A DNA stretch of 5,564 nt from Pseudomonadota bacterium. GTDB lineage: Bacteria; Pseudomonadota; Gammaproteobacteria; Steroidobacterales; Steroidobacteraceae. Within the stretch, counting starts at the first letter, position 1. The number at the start of each line of letters is the position of its first letter. The translations under genes were made by a program, and so were the position numbers. The stretch lies in the NCBI GenBank assembly GCA_021826035.1, contig JAKBBE010000165.1:1-5564 (forward strand). Reading direction: 5' to 3'. Shown here in pieces: positions 1 to 5,564 of this stretch. The notes under the pieces are model-generated. The model saw only the letters and a program-made list of their open reading frames with translations. It was not told where the DNA came from and made no database searches.

Positions 1-1534
1 GCGTCAGATCGGCGCACGAGACCTGCCAGCGCGCGTGCAGCGAGCGCCATCGGCCGGCCGCGCTCCCGCGGCGATGACGATCGACCTGGGCCGTCGCGGC
101 AGCGGACAGCCCGCGCCCGGTGAGCACCAGCCGTTCGAGATCGAGGCGGGCGGGCGTCAGGCTCGCCTCGAGCGCCAGCTGTGCATGCGCCCCGAGGAGC
201 CGGGCGAGCACGCTGGCGCCGGTTACCCGTGCCGCGCCGTGCAACACGAGACGAGTCTTCGTGCCGCGCTGCGCAAGGGTCCCTGAGAGCTGCACCGCGC
301 CCCCGACGTGCTGATGATAGTGCGCCGCCAGTACCGCCAGGTCTGGCATGCGCAGCGTGAACGTCGCGTTGCGCGGCCCCTCGGTCAGCGCCTGCCCCGA
401 GAGATCGAACAGCCCATCGGCGAGATGGATCTGCAGCGGACGGTGCGCCGCGCGCAGCTGCAGCGAGGCCTCGAGGTGCAGCGGCGAGCCGCCCAACAGC
501 TGCGGGTACGGGCCCGGCAGACGAATCCCGCCGGCACTCGCACGCACGGTGAGCACTCGGCCATCGGCGTTCAGATGCGCACTCAGCGCCCCGATCGCGG
601 CACCGTCGGTGAGCCGCAGTCCCGCGAGCTCGAGCACGCCGTTCGCCTGCGCCGAGGACAGCGGTCCGCGCCAGCGGCCGGTCAGATCCAGCCGCTGCCA
701 GGCCAGCCCCGCCCGGGGGGCCATCGCCGGGGAGGTGACGGTATAGATCAGATCGGCCGCGCGGCGCGCGAGGTCGATCGTTCCGCCGACGTCGGCCGTG
801 AGTTTGCCGGCCCGGGCCGTGAAGGTGAGCGTCTCGGCCTGACGCGGCCCCTGCAGGCGCGCCCGCACGTGCAATGCCCCGAGTCCGGGCACCTTCAGCC
901 AATGCTCCAGAGGACCGCCGGCGGGCTCCTCGAGCGTCAGAGCGGCCGTGACGGCCGCCGGCGTCGCCTGCCAGGTGAGCCCGTAGAGCCCCTGACCGTT
1001 GGTGCGCCGCAGCTGCAGGCGCACCTGCGCATCCTGCAGCGATCGGTAATGGACCGAGCCGTGCAGGGTCAGGCGGGCCCATTGGCCGGCGGCGGCGGGC
1101 GCGAGCACGAGCGTGCCGATCTGCACGCGCTCGACATCGATGTCCGGCAGGTGCATCGCCGCGCCGCCGCCGCCGCTCGCACCGGAGCGGACCGGGCGGC
1201 GCAGCACCTCGATGCGCGCCACGTCCAGCGCCTCGATGTGCAGATCCCCCCGCAACAGCGCGAGCGGCGACCAGCGCAGCGAGAGATCCTCCGCACTCAT
1301 CCAGATGCCGCGCGCATCGCCGAGCTGCAGCTGCGCGAGCGTGATCTGCGACGGGAAGCGTCCGGCCAGTCCGCTGAGGCGCACGCGCCCGGCGGTGAGT
1401 GCGGCGGTCTCACGCTCGAGGAGGCGGCGTCCGGCGCGAGTGTTACCGGCGAGGATCACCGCCCCGAGGATGAGCAGCCCGAGCAGCGCCGCGGTGGCGA
1501 GCGTCCAGCCTGCACAGCGCAGCGCCCGGCGCAT
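1..1534 (-). CDS. tamB: TamB, translocation and assembly module inner-membrane/periplasmic subunit (N-terminal part, 3' end cut off by window edge)
   Basis: TamB is the inner-membrane-anchored partner of TamA; it spans the periplasm as a long beta-rich groove and supports outer-membrane protein insertion and/or phospholipid transport (established for the family). My own translation of the minus strand from the ATG at 1534 stays open to base 1, about 511 codons. The start gives a short basic stretch (MRRALRCAG), then one hydrophobic segment at residues 10-30 (core LLGLLILGAVILAG), which fits a signal anchor. Next comes the usual N-terminal TamB pattern: LSGLAGRF (53-60), LGDARGIWMSAEDLSLRWSP (71-90), LALLRGDLHIEAL (91-103), a Gly-rich linker (GASGGGG, 118-124) and HLPDIDVERVQIG (128-140). 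The rest is repetitive amphipathic beta-strand sequence without cysteine-rich or catalytic motifs, as in AsmA/TamB-type lipid-transfer proteins. The ATG overlaps the tamA stop by one base (TGATG), which suggests translational coupling. The conserved C-terminal TamB domain lies outside the window. Another large AsmA-like protein is the alternative, but the tamA neighbour argues against it. Confidence 0.9.
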   Translation of the reverse strand, partial: MRRALRCAGWTLATAALLGLLILGAVILAGNTRAGRRLLERETAALTAGRVRLSGLAGRFPSQITLAQLQLGDARGIWMSAEDLSLRWSPLALLRGDLHIEALDVARIEVLRRPVRSGASGGGGAAMHLPDIDVERVQIGTLVLAPAAAGQWARLTLHGSVHYRSLQDAQVRLQLRRTNGQGLYGLTWQATPAAVTAALTLEEPAGGPLEHWLKVPGLGALHVRARLQGPRQAETLTFTARAGKLTADVGGTIDLARRAADLIYTVTSPAMAPRAGLAWQRLDLTGRWRGPLSSAQANGVLELAGLRLTDGAAIGALSAHLNADGRVLTVRASAGGIRLPGPYPQLLGGSPLHLEASLQLRAAHRPLQIHLADGLFDLSGQALTEGPRNATFTLRMPDLAVLAAHYHQHVGGAVQLSGTLAQRGTKTRLVLHGAARVTGASVLARLLGAHAQLALEASLTPARLDLERLVLTGRGLSAAATAQVDRHRRGSAAGRWRSLHARWQVSCADLT

Positions 1535-3447
1535 CAGAACGCCTGCCCGAGGCCGATGTACACCTCGAAACGGCCGCCGTTCTGCAGCTGGCGCGTCGGC
1601 ACGGCAACATCGAGGCGGATCGGGCCGATGGAAGTGTAATAGCGCACGCCCGTACCCACCCCGACACGGTATACGCTGCTCGAGCCGCTCGCGACACCCC
1701 CGGCGTCGGCGAACAGAACGACGCCGAACTTGGCGCCCACGCGCTGGCGCAGCTCGAGATTGACCGCCTGCATGCTCGTGCCGCCCTCGGGCAGTCCGTC
1801 GGCAAACTGCGGTCCGATCGACTGATAGCGGTAGCCGCGCACCGTGCCGCTGCCACCGGCGTAGAAGCGTTGATCGGGCGGCAGGCCGAACTGGCTCGCG
1901 CCCTCGGCCACACCGGCGATCAGGCGCGCGGCGAGCACCGTGCGGCCGGCCGGATCGGCCGCGAACAGCCGGTGCACGTCGAAGTAAGTAGCGATGCTGC
2001 CCTGGATGATGACGAAGAGCTGCTGACTCGCGGCGCCGAGGGAGAGCGTGGGCGAGACGGTGAGTGAGATTCGATAACCGTGCGTCGGGTCGAGCAGCGG
2101 CGAGGCCAGATCGGTCGAGTCGAACTGCGCAGCCAGCGGGAGTGCAATCAGGTTGTAGCGGCTGTTGAGTCCCTCCTGCGTGATCCGTTCATGTTCGTAC
2201 GACGCCCCACTGCTCGCCACCCACTGCGAGGAGAACCGCCGCGTGAGCGTCGCACCGGCCGTCTCGCCATTTTGCGTATAGGCCTGCAGCGTCTGGCGCA
2301 GCGCGGCGACGGAAAATCCGAGGGTCTGACCCCGGCGGCGAAAGTCCGGAATGTCATACCCGAGGCGGGCGTCGTAGCCGGCCCCGGTGCTGGCCGTGCC
2401 GCCCAGATCGATGGCGCTTGCCGAAGCGCTCAGGCGCTGTCCGCTGCCGAACAGGTTGCTGTCACTCCAGCGCAGACCGCCGCTGCCGCCCAGATCACTC
2501 GAATAGGCGGCATTGAGGCCAAAGGCGTAGCGCTTGCTCTCCTGCACCAGAAACGTCAGCGGCGCGCGCCCGGTCGCATCGGCGGCCCCGAGACGCACGC
2601 TGACGCTCGAGAACAATCCGAGTCGCAGCAGATCCTGGCGCGCCTGCTCGATCCGCGCCGCATCGTAGCGTTGCCCGGGGTGGATCGGCAGACTGCGCCG
2701 CAGGAACGAGGTGCGCACGTGCTGGAGTCCCTCGATGCGGATCGTGCCGATCCGCACGCGGGGACCGCTCGTGACGCGGATCTGCAGGTTCAGCACATGG
2801 CGCTGCGGGTCTTCGTAGGCGATGGGCGGGGCGACCTTGGCCTGCGCATAGCCGGCGTTCTGCAGCGTGCGCTGCAGGCGCTCGCCGGCCGCCAGAACGT
2901 CCGCCGCGCGCGCCGGTGCGCCTGAGCGCAATCCGAGCAGCGCATGCGGCAGACCGAGCGTGCGTTCGATCGCCACGGGCATCGTGCCCTCGACCTCGAT
3001 ACGCCCGACCTGAAAGAGCGGCCCGAGCGATGGGGCGACCTTCACCGTCGCATCGGTGCCGTTCGGCAGCGCCTCGAGGGCCTTGCCGAGCCCGAGGCTC
3101 TCGAGGCGTCTGCCGTCGATCGTGATGGTGACGGCGCCCTGGTAGTACCCGAAGCTCTGCAGCACCGTGCGCAGTCGTTCCACGTCGGCGCGCGCCCGCG
3201 CGATCAGGCCGTACGGACCCACCGGGGCCGTCGCGCGCAACGCCTGCAGCTGCGAGGTCTCCTTCAGGGTCGAGTCGACGGCGTTGCGCCCGCTCGAGGT
3301 CCAGTGCACTCGATAGGGCTGCGGGTTCGCCGCCTGCGCCAGAGGTGCCGCCAGCACCGCACAGATCCACAGCGCGAGCGAGCGCCGGCCGGCGGCCCCT
3401 GCGCCCCCGCGCGCCCGTCCACGACCGCCAAAGAATCGGTATCCCAT
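1534..3447 (-). CDS. tamA: TamA, Omp85-family outer-membrane assembly factor (POTRA domains plus 16-strand barrel)
   Basis: Outer-membrane Omp85 protein that works with TamB in inserting autotransporters and other barrel proteins (family knowledge). The frame opens at an ATG at 3492 (652 aa). I prefer the internal ATG at 3447 (637 aa): the upstream ATG has no visible ribosome-binding site, while 3447 is preceded by AGGG (close, 3 nt away) and starts a good signal peptide with a hydrophobic core LALWICAVLAAPLAQA and cleavage before ANPQPY. In 652-aa numbering, POTRA1 is about 57-130, POTRA2 about 161-240 (QVGRIEVEG start, LQNAGYAQAKV helix) and POTRA3 about 247-318 (IGTIRIEGLQHVRTSFLRRS, LLRLGLFSSVSVRL). 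The barrel runs from about 320 to the end. It contains DSNLFGSGQRL (344-354), the Omp85 loop-6 motif VRGYRY (551-556), SIGPIRLDVAVP (621-632) and a last strand FEVYIGLGQAF ending in the terminal Phe typical of outer-membrane proteins. Slightly longer than E. coli TamA. The regulator gene ends 78 bp upstream on the same strand. Confidence 0.94.
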   Translation of the reverse strand: MGYRFFGGRGRARGGAGAAGRRSLALWICAVLAAPLAQAANPQPYRVHWTSSGRNAVDSTLKETSQLQALRATAPVGPYGLIARARADVERLRTVLQSFGYYQGAVTITIDGRRLESLGLGKALEALPNGTDATVKVAPSLGPLFQVGRIEVEGTMPVAIERTLGLPHALLGLRSGAPARAADVLAAGERLQRTLQNAGYAQAKVAPPIAYEDPQRHVLNLQIRVTSGPRVRIGTIRIEGLQHVRTSFLRRSLPIHPGQRYDAARIEQARQDLLRLGLFSSVSVRLGAADATGRAPLTFLVQESKRYAFGLNAAYSSDLGGSGGLRWSDSNLFGSGQRLSASASAIDLGGTASTGAGYDARLGYDIPDFRRRGQTLGFSVAALRQTLQAYTQNGETAGATLTRRFSSQWVASSGASYEHERITQEGLNSRYNLIALPLAAQFDSTDLASPLLDPTHGYRISLTVSPTLSLGAASQQLFVIIQGSIATYFDVHRLFAADPAGRTVLAARLIAGVAEGASQFGLPPDQRFYAGGSGTVRGYRYQSIGPQFADGLPEGGTSMQAVNLELRQRVGAKFGVVLFADAGGVASGSSSVYRVGVGTGVRYYTSIGPIRLDVAVPTRQLQNGGRFEVYIGLGQAF

Positions 3448-3525
3448 GGACCCTATGGTAAACAGTCGGACCGCCCGAGGCGCGCCGCGCATCGGGAGCG
3501 GCGCTGCACGAGGACCTCCGACGCC

Positions 3526-4371
3526 CTACGGACTCCGGAGCAGCCTCAGATGCTCGGCGATGCGCTCGGCATCCTGCCCGCTCGCCGGGTTGTAGATCAC
3601 CAGCATCAGGTCGGTGCGACCGTCGACGGCGAAGGCGGAATACTCGAACGTGAAGGCCCCGAGCACCGGATGGTGGATCGTCTTGACGACTTCGCCAAAG
3701 GCACCGCCGTGAACCTCGTTCTCCTGCCACATCGCGGCGAACTGCGGACTGAGCCGGCTCAGCTCCTCGACCAGCGGTGCGACGTCTTCGGCCGCCCCCG
3801 CCCGGGTCGTCTCGAAGCGAAACGCCGCCAACACCGCGCGCGCCACGGCGCTCCAATCGGGTTGCGCGGCGTGTGCGCGCGGATCGAGAAACAACCATCT
3901 GAGGATGTTGCGCTGCTCGCGCGGCTGTTCGGCGTAATCCATCAGCATCAGCGTCGCGGCACGATTCCAGGCGACGACGTCCCAGAGCGCGGTGCGGATG
4001 AGGGCCGGACGCGGATCGAGCGCATCGAGCACGCGCTGCAGACGAGGGGTCACGCCGGCGCCGCGGTGGTAGCGCACTTCGGGCGGACGGCCGAGCGCGA
4101 GCACGAACAAGTGCTCGCGCTCGGCATCGGTGAGCAGCAAGGCATGCGCGATGCGCTCGAGCACGTCGGCGGACGGGGCCCCGCCCCGGCCCTGCTCGAG
4201 CCAGGTGTACCAGGTGGGACTGATGTGCGCGCGCTGCGCCACTTCCTCGCGGCGCAGGCCCCTCGTACGCCGCCGGCCCGCCGCGAAGCCGAGCGCACCG
4301 GGATCGAGCTTCAGCCGGCGCTGGCGCAGGTACGTGCCCAGCCGATGGTCAGAGGTGGCGGGTCGGTCCAC
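3526..4371 (-). CDS. XRE-family HTH transcriptional regulator with MmyB-like ligand-binding domain
   Basis: Cytoplasmic DNA-binding regulator of 281 aa, probably a repressor controlled by a small ligand. The N-terminal Cro/C1-type helix-turn-helix is at about residues 10-92. It shows the hallmark RRTRGLRREEVAQRAHISPT (33-52) followed by WYTWLEQGR (54-62), then VLERIAHALLLTDAEREHLF (70-89), the pattern of the MmyB-associated XRE subfamily. The C-terminal PAS-like MmyB domain carries WDVVAWNRAA (130-139), NILRWLFLDP (155-164), FAAMWQENEV (211-220), HHPVLGAFTFEYSAF (233-247) and LMLVIYNPA (255-263). Length is normal for the family. The start is GTG at 4371, 9-10 nt after a weak AAAGAG; no better start lies close by. 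It is divergent from an SDR oxidoreductase, the commonest neighbour for this family, and the spacer holds a palindrome ending 10 bp from this start, so autoregulation is likely. The ligand and target genes are unknown; regulation of the SDR is inferred from position. Confidence 0.93.
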   Translation of the reverse strand: MDRPATSDHRLGTYLRQRRLKLDPGALGFAAGRRRTRGLRREEVAQRAHISPTWYTWLEQGRGGAPSADVLERIAHALLLTDAEREHLFVLALGRPPEVRYHRGAGVTPRLQRVLDALDPRPALIRTALWDVVAWNRAATLMLMDYAEQPREQRNILRWLFLDPRAHAAQPDWSAVARAVLAAFRFETTRAGAAEDVAPLVEELSRLSPQFAAMWQENEVHGGAFGEVVKTIHHPVLGAFTFEYSAFAVDGRTDLMLVIYNPASGQDAERIAEHLRLLRSP

Positions 4372-4380
4372 GGTTACTCT

Positions 4381-4394
4381 TTATACTAGGATAA
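4381..4394. promoter_or_regulatory. Palindromic operator candidate (site 1)
   Basis: TTATACTAGGATAA matches its own reverse complement at 12 of 14 positions (TTAT-x-CTAG-x-ATAA), a dyad of the size bound by a dimeric HTH protein. It begins 10 bp upstream of the regulator GTG and overlaps the candidate -10 boxes of both divergent genes. A related copy follows 22 bp away. Binding by the adjacent XRE/MmyB-type regulator is inferred from position; the symmetry is seen directly. Confidence 0.6.
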
Positions 4395-4402
4395 TGTCAC
4401 TT

Positions 4403-4416
4403 CTTTACCAGGATAA
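4403..4416. promoter_or_regulatory. Degenerate second operator copy (site 2)
   Basis: Read on the minus strand this is TTATCCTGGTAAAG. It matches site 1 on the same strand (TTATCCTAGTATAA) at 11 of 14 positions, with an identical TTATCCT half. The centre-to-centre distance is 22 bp, close to two turns of the helix, so two dimers could sit on the same face. The second half of the dyad is poorly kept, so this may be a weaker site bound cooperatively. Confidence 0.5.
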
Positions 4417-4464
4417 CGCACGGCCGCACAGTTGTCCCTCCCCCTGGGATAGAAGGACGACATC

Positions 4465-5367
4465 ATGCGTATATTTGTCACCGGAGCCACGGGCTTCATC
4501 GGATCCGCTCTGGTCCCCGAACTGATCGGGGCCGGCCACCAGGTCCTCGGGCTCTGCCGGACCGAGACGAAAGCCGCTGCACTCGCGGCCGCCGGCGCAG
4601 CCGTGCACCACGGCTCGCTCGATGACCTGGAGCGCCTCAGCGAGGGCGCCGCGCAGTGCGACGGCGCGATCCACCTCGCCTTCAACCACGAGGTCTTCAA
4701 CGACATCACGCGCTTCGCCGAGAGCGGCCAGCAGGAGCAGCGCGCCATCGAGGCGATCGGCGCAGCCCTGGCCGGCTCCGCGCGTCCGTTCGTGCTCACC
4801 TCGGGCACCGGGATGCTCTCCCCGGGCATCCTGGCGACGGAACAGACCGCGCTGCTGCCTGGTCGCCTCGCGCTGCCGCGCAACCCCGAAGCGGCCGGCG
4901 CGGCCATCGCCGCCGAGGGCGTGAATGTCTCCATCGTGCGCCTGCCGCAGGTCCACGACACGCACCGCCAGGGCCTGGTGAGCCGCTGGATCTCGATCGC
5001 GCTGCAACAGCGGTACTTCGCCTACGTCGGGGACGGCCTGAACCGCTGGCCGGCCGCCCACGTGCTCGACGTGGCACGGCTGTACCGGTTGGCGCTCGAG
5101 CGCGGGCAGTGCGGCTCGGTCTATCACGCGGTCGGGGAACCCGGGGTGGCGGCGCGGGAGGTCGCGAACACCCTCGGCACGCGGCTGGACCTGCCGGTGA
5201 AATCCCTGACCCCGCAGGACGCCCCGGGCTACTTCGGCTGGATGGCACCGTTTGCGGCGGCGGACATCCCCGCCTCGAGCGATTGGACGCAGCGTACGCT
5301 CGGCTGGCAGCCGAGCGGACCGGGACTGCTCGCCGATCTGCAGCGGCTCGAGCTGCCGCCGGGCTGA
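4465..5367 (+). CDS. SDR family oxidoreductase (atypical/extended short-chain dehydrogenase, NAD(P)-binding)
   Basis: A 300-aa cytoplasmic Rossmann-fold protein of the NAD-dependent epimerase/dehydratase type. The nucleotide-binding motif VTGATGFIG (residues 5-13, Gly7/Gly10/Gly13) is intact, followed by beta-2 with GLCRT (29-33). Arg32 there hints at NADPH preference. GSLDD (50-54), AIHLAFNHE (68-76) and FVLTSGTG (109-116) follow the extended-SDR order. The region where a YxxxK catalytic motif is expected (about 130-150) reads LLPGRLALPRNPEAAGAA and has no Tyr-x-x-x-Lys, which fits the atypical SDR subgroup with VRLPQVH (158-164) and YVGDGLNRWPAAHVLDVARL (187-206). The C-terminal part has YHAVGEPGVAAREVA and a WQPSGPGLLADL ending normal for the group. 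The ATG is preceded by GAAGGA with 7 nt spacing, a good ribosome-binding site. It is divergent from, and probably controlled by, the MmyB-type regulator. Substrate unknown. Confidence 0.92.
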   Translation: MRIFVTGATGFIGSALVPELIGAGHQVLGLCRTETKAAALAAAGAAVHHGSLDDLERLSEGAAQCDGAIHLAFNHEVFNDITRFAESGQQEQRAIEAIGAALAGSARPFVLTSGTGMLSPGILATEQTALLPGRLALPRNPEAAGAAIAAEGVNVSIVRLPQVHDTHRQGLVSRWISIALQQRYFAYVGDGLNRWPAAHVLDVARLYRLALERGQCGSVYHAVGEPGVAAREVANTLGTRLDLPVKSLTPQDAPGYFGWMAPFAAADIPASSDWTQRTLGWQPSGPGLLADLQRLELPPG

Positions 5368-5378
5368 GGCGCCGGCCA

Positions 5379-5408
5379 GCGGCGGCGGACCGGCGCGTCC
5401 GCCGCCGC
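5379..5408 (+). terminator. Strong GC-rich hairpin after the SDR gene (terminator-like, no U-tract)
   Basis: A perfect 12-bp stem (5379-5390 pairing with 5397-5408) encloses the 6-nt loop CGGCGC, starting 11 bp after the SDR stop. The stem sequence is GCGGCGGCGGAC. No T-run follows (the sequence continues CTGAGAGTCAC), so it is not a textbook intrinsic terminator. It could protect the 3' end, assist Rho-dependent termination or act as an L-shaped terminator in a GC-rich genome. The structure is seen directly; the function is inferred. Confidence 0.5.
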
Positions 5409-5450
5409 CTGAGAGTCACATAGCGCGCGAGTCCGTCCGCCTTCATGCGC

Positions 5451-5456
5451 TACTAT
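5451..5456 (+). promoter_or_regulatory. Possible -10 box for the right-edge gene
   Basis: TACTAT is the only -10-like hexamer in the spacer between the SDR hairpin and the gene that begins at 5496. It lies 39 nt upstream of that ATG, a sensible 5' leader length. No recognisable -35 box is found 16-18 bp upstream, so the call is weak. Confidence 0.25.
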
Positions 5457-5495
5457 TCCGGCCCGGACCCATCGAAGCTGGAGGCGACACGTCCC

Positions 5496-5564
5496 ATGGC
5501 GAATGAACATTTCCCGATCGATCTGCGTCAGCTGCGGCCCCTGAAGCTCGATCCGAAGCTCGGC
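5496..5564 (+). CDS. Unidentified protein, N-terminal 23 codons only (cut off by window edge)
   Basis: An open frame from ATG at 5496 reaches the end of the window and reads MANEHFPIDLRQLRPLKLDP followed by KLG. GGAGG at 5480-5484 sits 11 nt before the ATG, a plausible though slightly distant ribosome-binding site, and a TACTAT box lies 39 nt upstream. The start is polar and charged, with no signal peptide or membrane segment in what is visible, so a cytoplasmic protein is more likely than an exported one. I do not recognise the family from so few residues. It is separated from the SDR gene by 128 bp and a strong hairpin, so it is probably an independent transcription unit. Confidence 0.6.
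   Translation, partial: MANEHFPIDLRQLRPLKLDPKLG

Larger units (their letters stand above)
4372..4464. promoter_or_regulatory. Divergent regulator/SDR intergenic promoter region
   Basis: These 93 bp separate two divergent starts and must hold both promoters. The part near the regulator (about 4376-4418) is clearly more AT-rich than the surrounding coding DNA. On the minus strand, TAGTAT (4388-4383) followed by AAAG can serve as a -10 for the regulator. On the plus strand, GATAAT (4390-4395) is the best -10 candidate for the SDR gene. Neither has a good -35 box at 16-18 bp, as expected if these are weak or alternative-sigma promoters, or if my -10 calls are wrong. Both candidate -10 boxes lie inside or on the edge of the palindromic operator, so one bound protein could block both directions. 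Confidence 0.55.

Noticed and set aside
1163..1180. GCC-rich triplet run as a possible repeat element
   Set aside because: It encodes the short Gly/Ala linker of TamB in frame (GGGGAA) and is too short to be more than codon repetition.
308..1639. Plus-strand open frame of 443 codons
   Set aside because: It lies antisense to tamB, is Arg/Gln/Pro-rich with no recognisable motif, and arises because GC-rich codons on the minus strand rarely create stops on the other strand. The minus-strand reading gives a clear TamB N-terminus.
2080..2925. Plus-strand open frame of 281 codons
   Set aside because: Antisense shadow of the TamA POTRA/barrel region, with no motif or plausible ribosome-binding site.
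3448..3492. Upstream ATG of tamA at 3492 as the true start
   Set aside because: No Shine-Dalgarno precedes it, and it would add 15 residues before a normal signal peptide. Not excluded; recorded as an alternative.
2495..3898. Minus-strand open frame of 467 codons in another frame
   Set aside because: It spans the tamA/regulator junction in a shifted frame with Arg/Ala/Gly-rich sequence; the overlapping frames encode clear TamA and HTH/MmyB domains.
2944..4389. Plus-strand open frame of 481 codons
   Set aside because: It overlaps tamA and the regulator antisense, crosses their gene boundary, and has low-complexity Arg/Gly/Glu-rich composition without domains.
4405..5127. Minus-strand open frames opposite the SDR gene
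   Set aside because: Composition is Gly/Arg/Ala-rich with no domain, and the plus strand encodes a complete SDR with a good ribosome-binding site.

Overview
This window reads as chromosomal DNA from a high-GC proteobacterium. I favour a gammaproteobacterium of the Xanthomonadales/Nevskiales type, because of the TamA-TamB outer-membrane assembly pair, the GC-rich third codon positions and the overall style. That placement is inference: there is no rRNA or other marker gene here to fix the taxon. I see no mobile element, tRNA, rRNA, CRISPR array or integration scar.

Layout. The left 3.45 kb is on the minus strand. It holds tamA (an Omp85-family outer-membrane barrel with POTRA domains) followed by tamB (inner-membrane-anchored periplasmic protein). 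The stop of tamA and the ATG of tamB share one base (TGATG), and tamB runs off the left edge. Just upstream of tamA on the same strand lies an XRE-type helix-turn-helix regulator with a C-terminal MmyB-like ligand-binding domain. It is divergent from a plus-strand atypical/extended short-chain dehydrogenase (SDR) gene. The 93-bp divergent spacer carries two copies of a TTATCCTRGTA-type motif, one of them a near-perfect palindrome, and they look like operators for the regulator. After the SDR come a strong GC-rich hairpin and a short spacer. At the right edge are the first 23 codons of another plus-strand gene that I cannot identify.

How the genes fit together. TamA and TamB form one envelope-spanning machine for outer-membrane protein insertion and/or anterograde lipid transport, and they are probably translationally coupled. 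The regulator and SDR form a separate, common type of module: the HTH protein most likely represses itself and the SDR from the shared spacer and is relieved by an unknown small molecule. The regulator and tamA are on the same strand less than 80 bp apart, so read-through from the regulator promoter into tamAB is possible but unproven.

Nothing here is convincing evidence of an undescribed system. The most interesting signal outside the genes is the operator pair in the divergent promoter. The very long overlapping open frames on opposite strands come from high GC content and are not extra genes.
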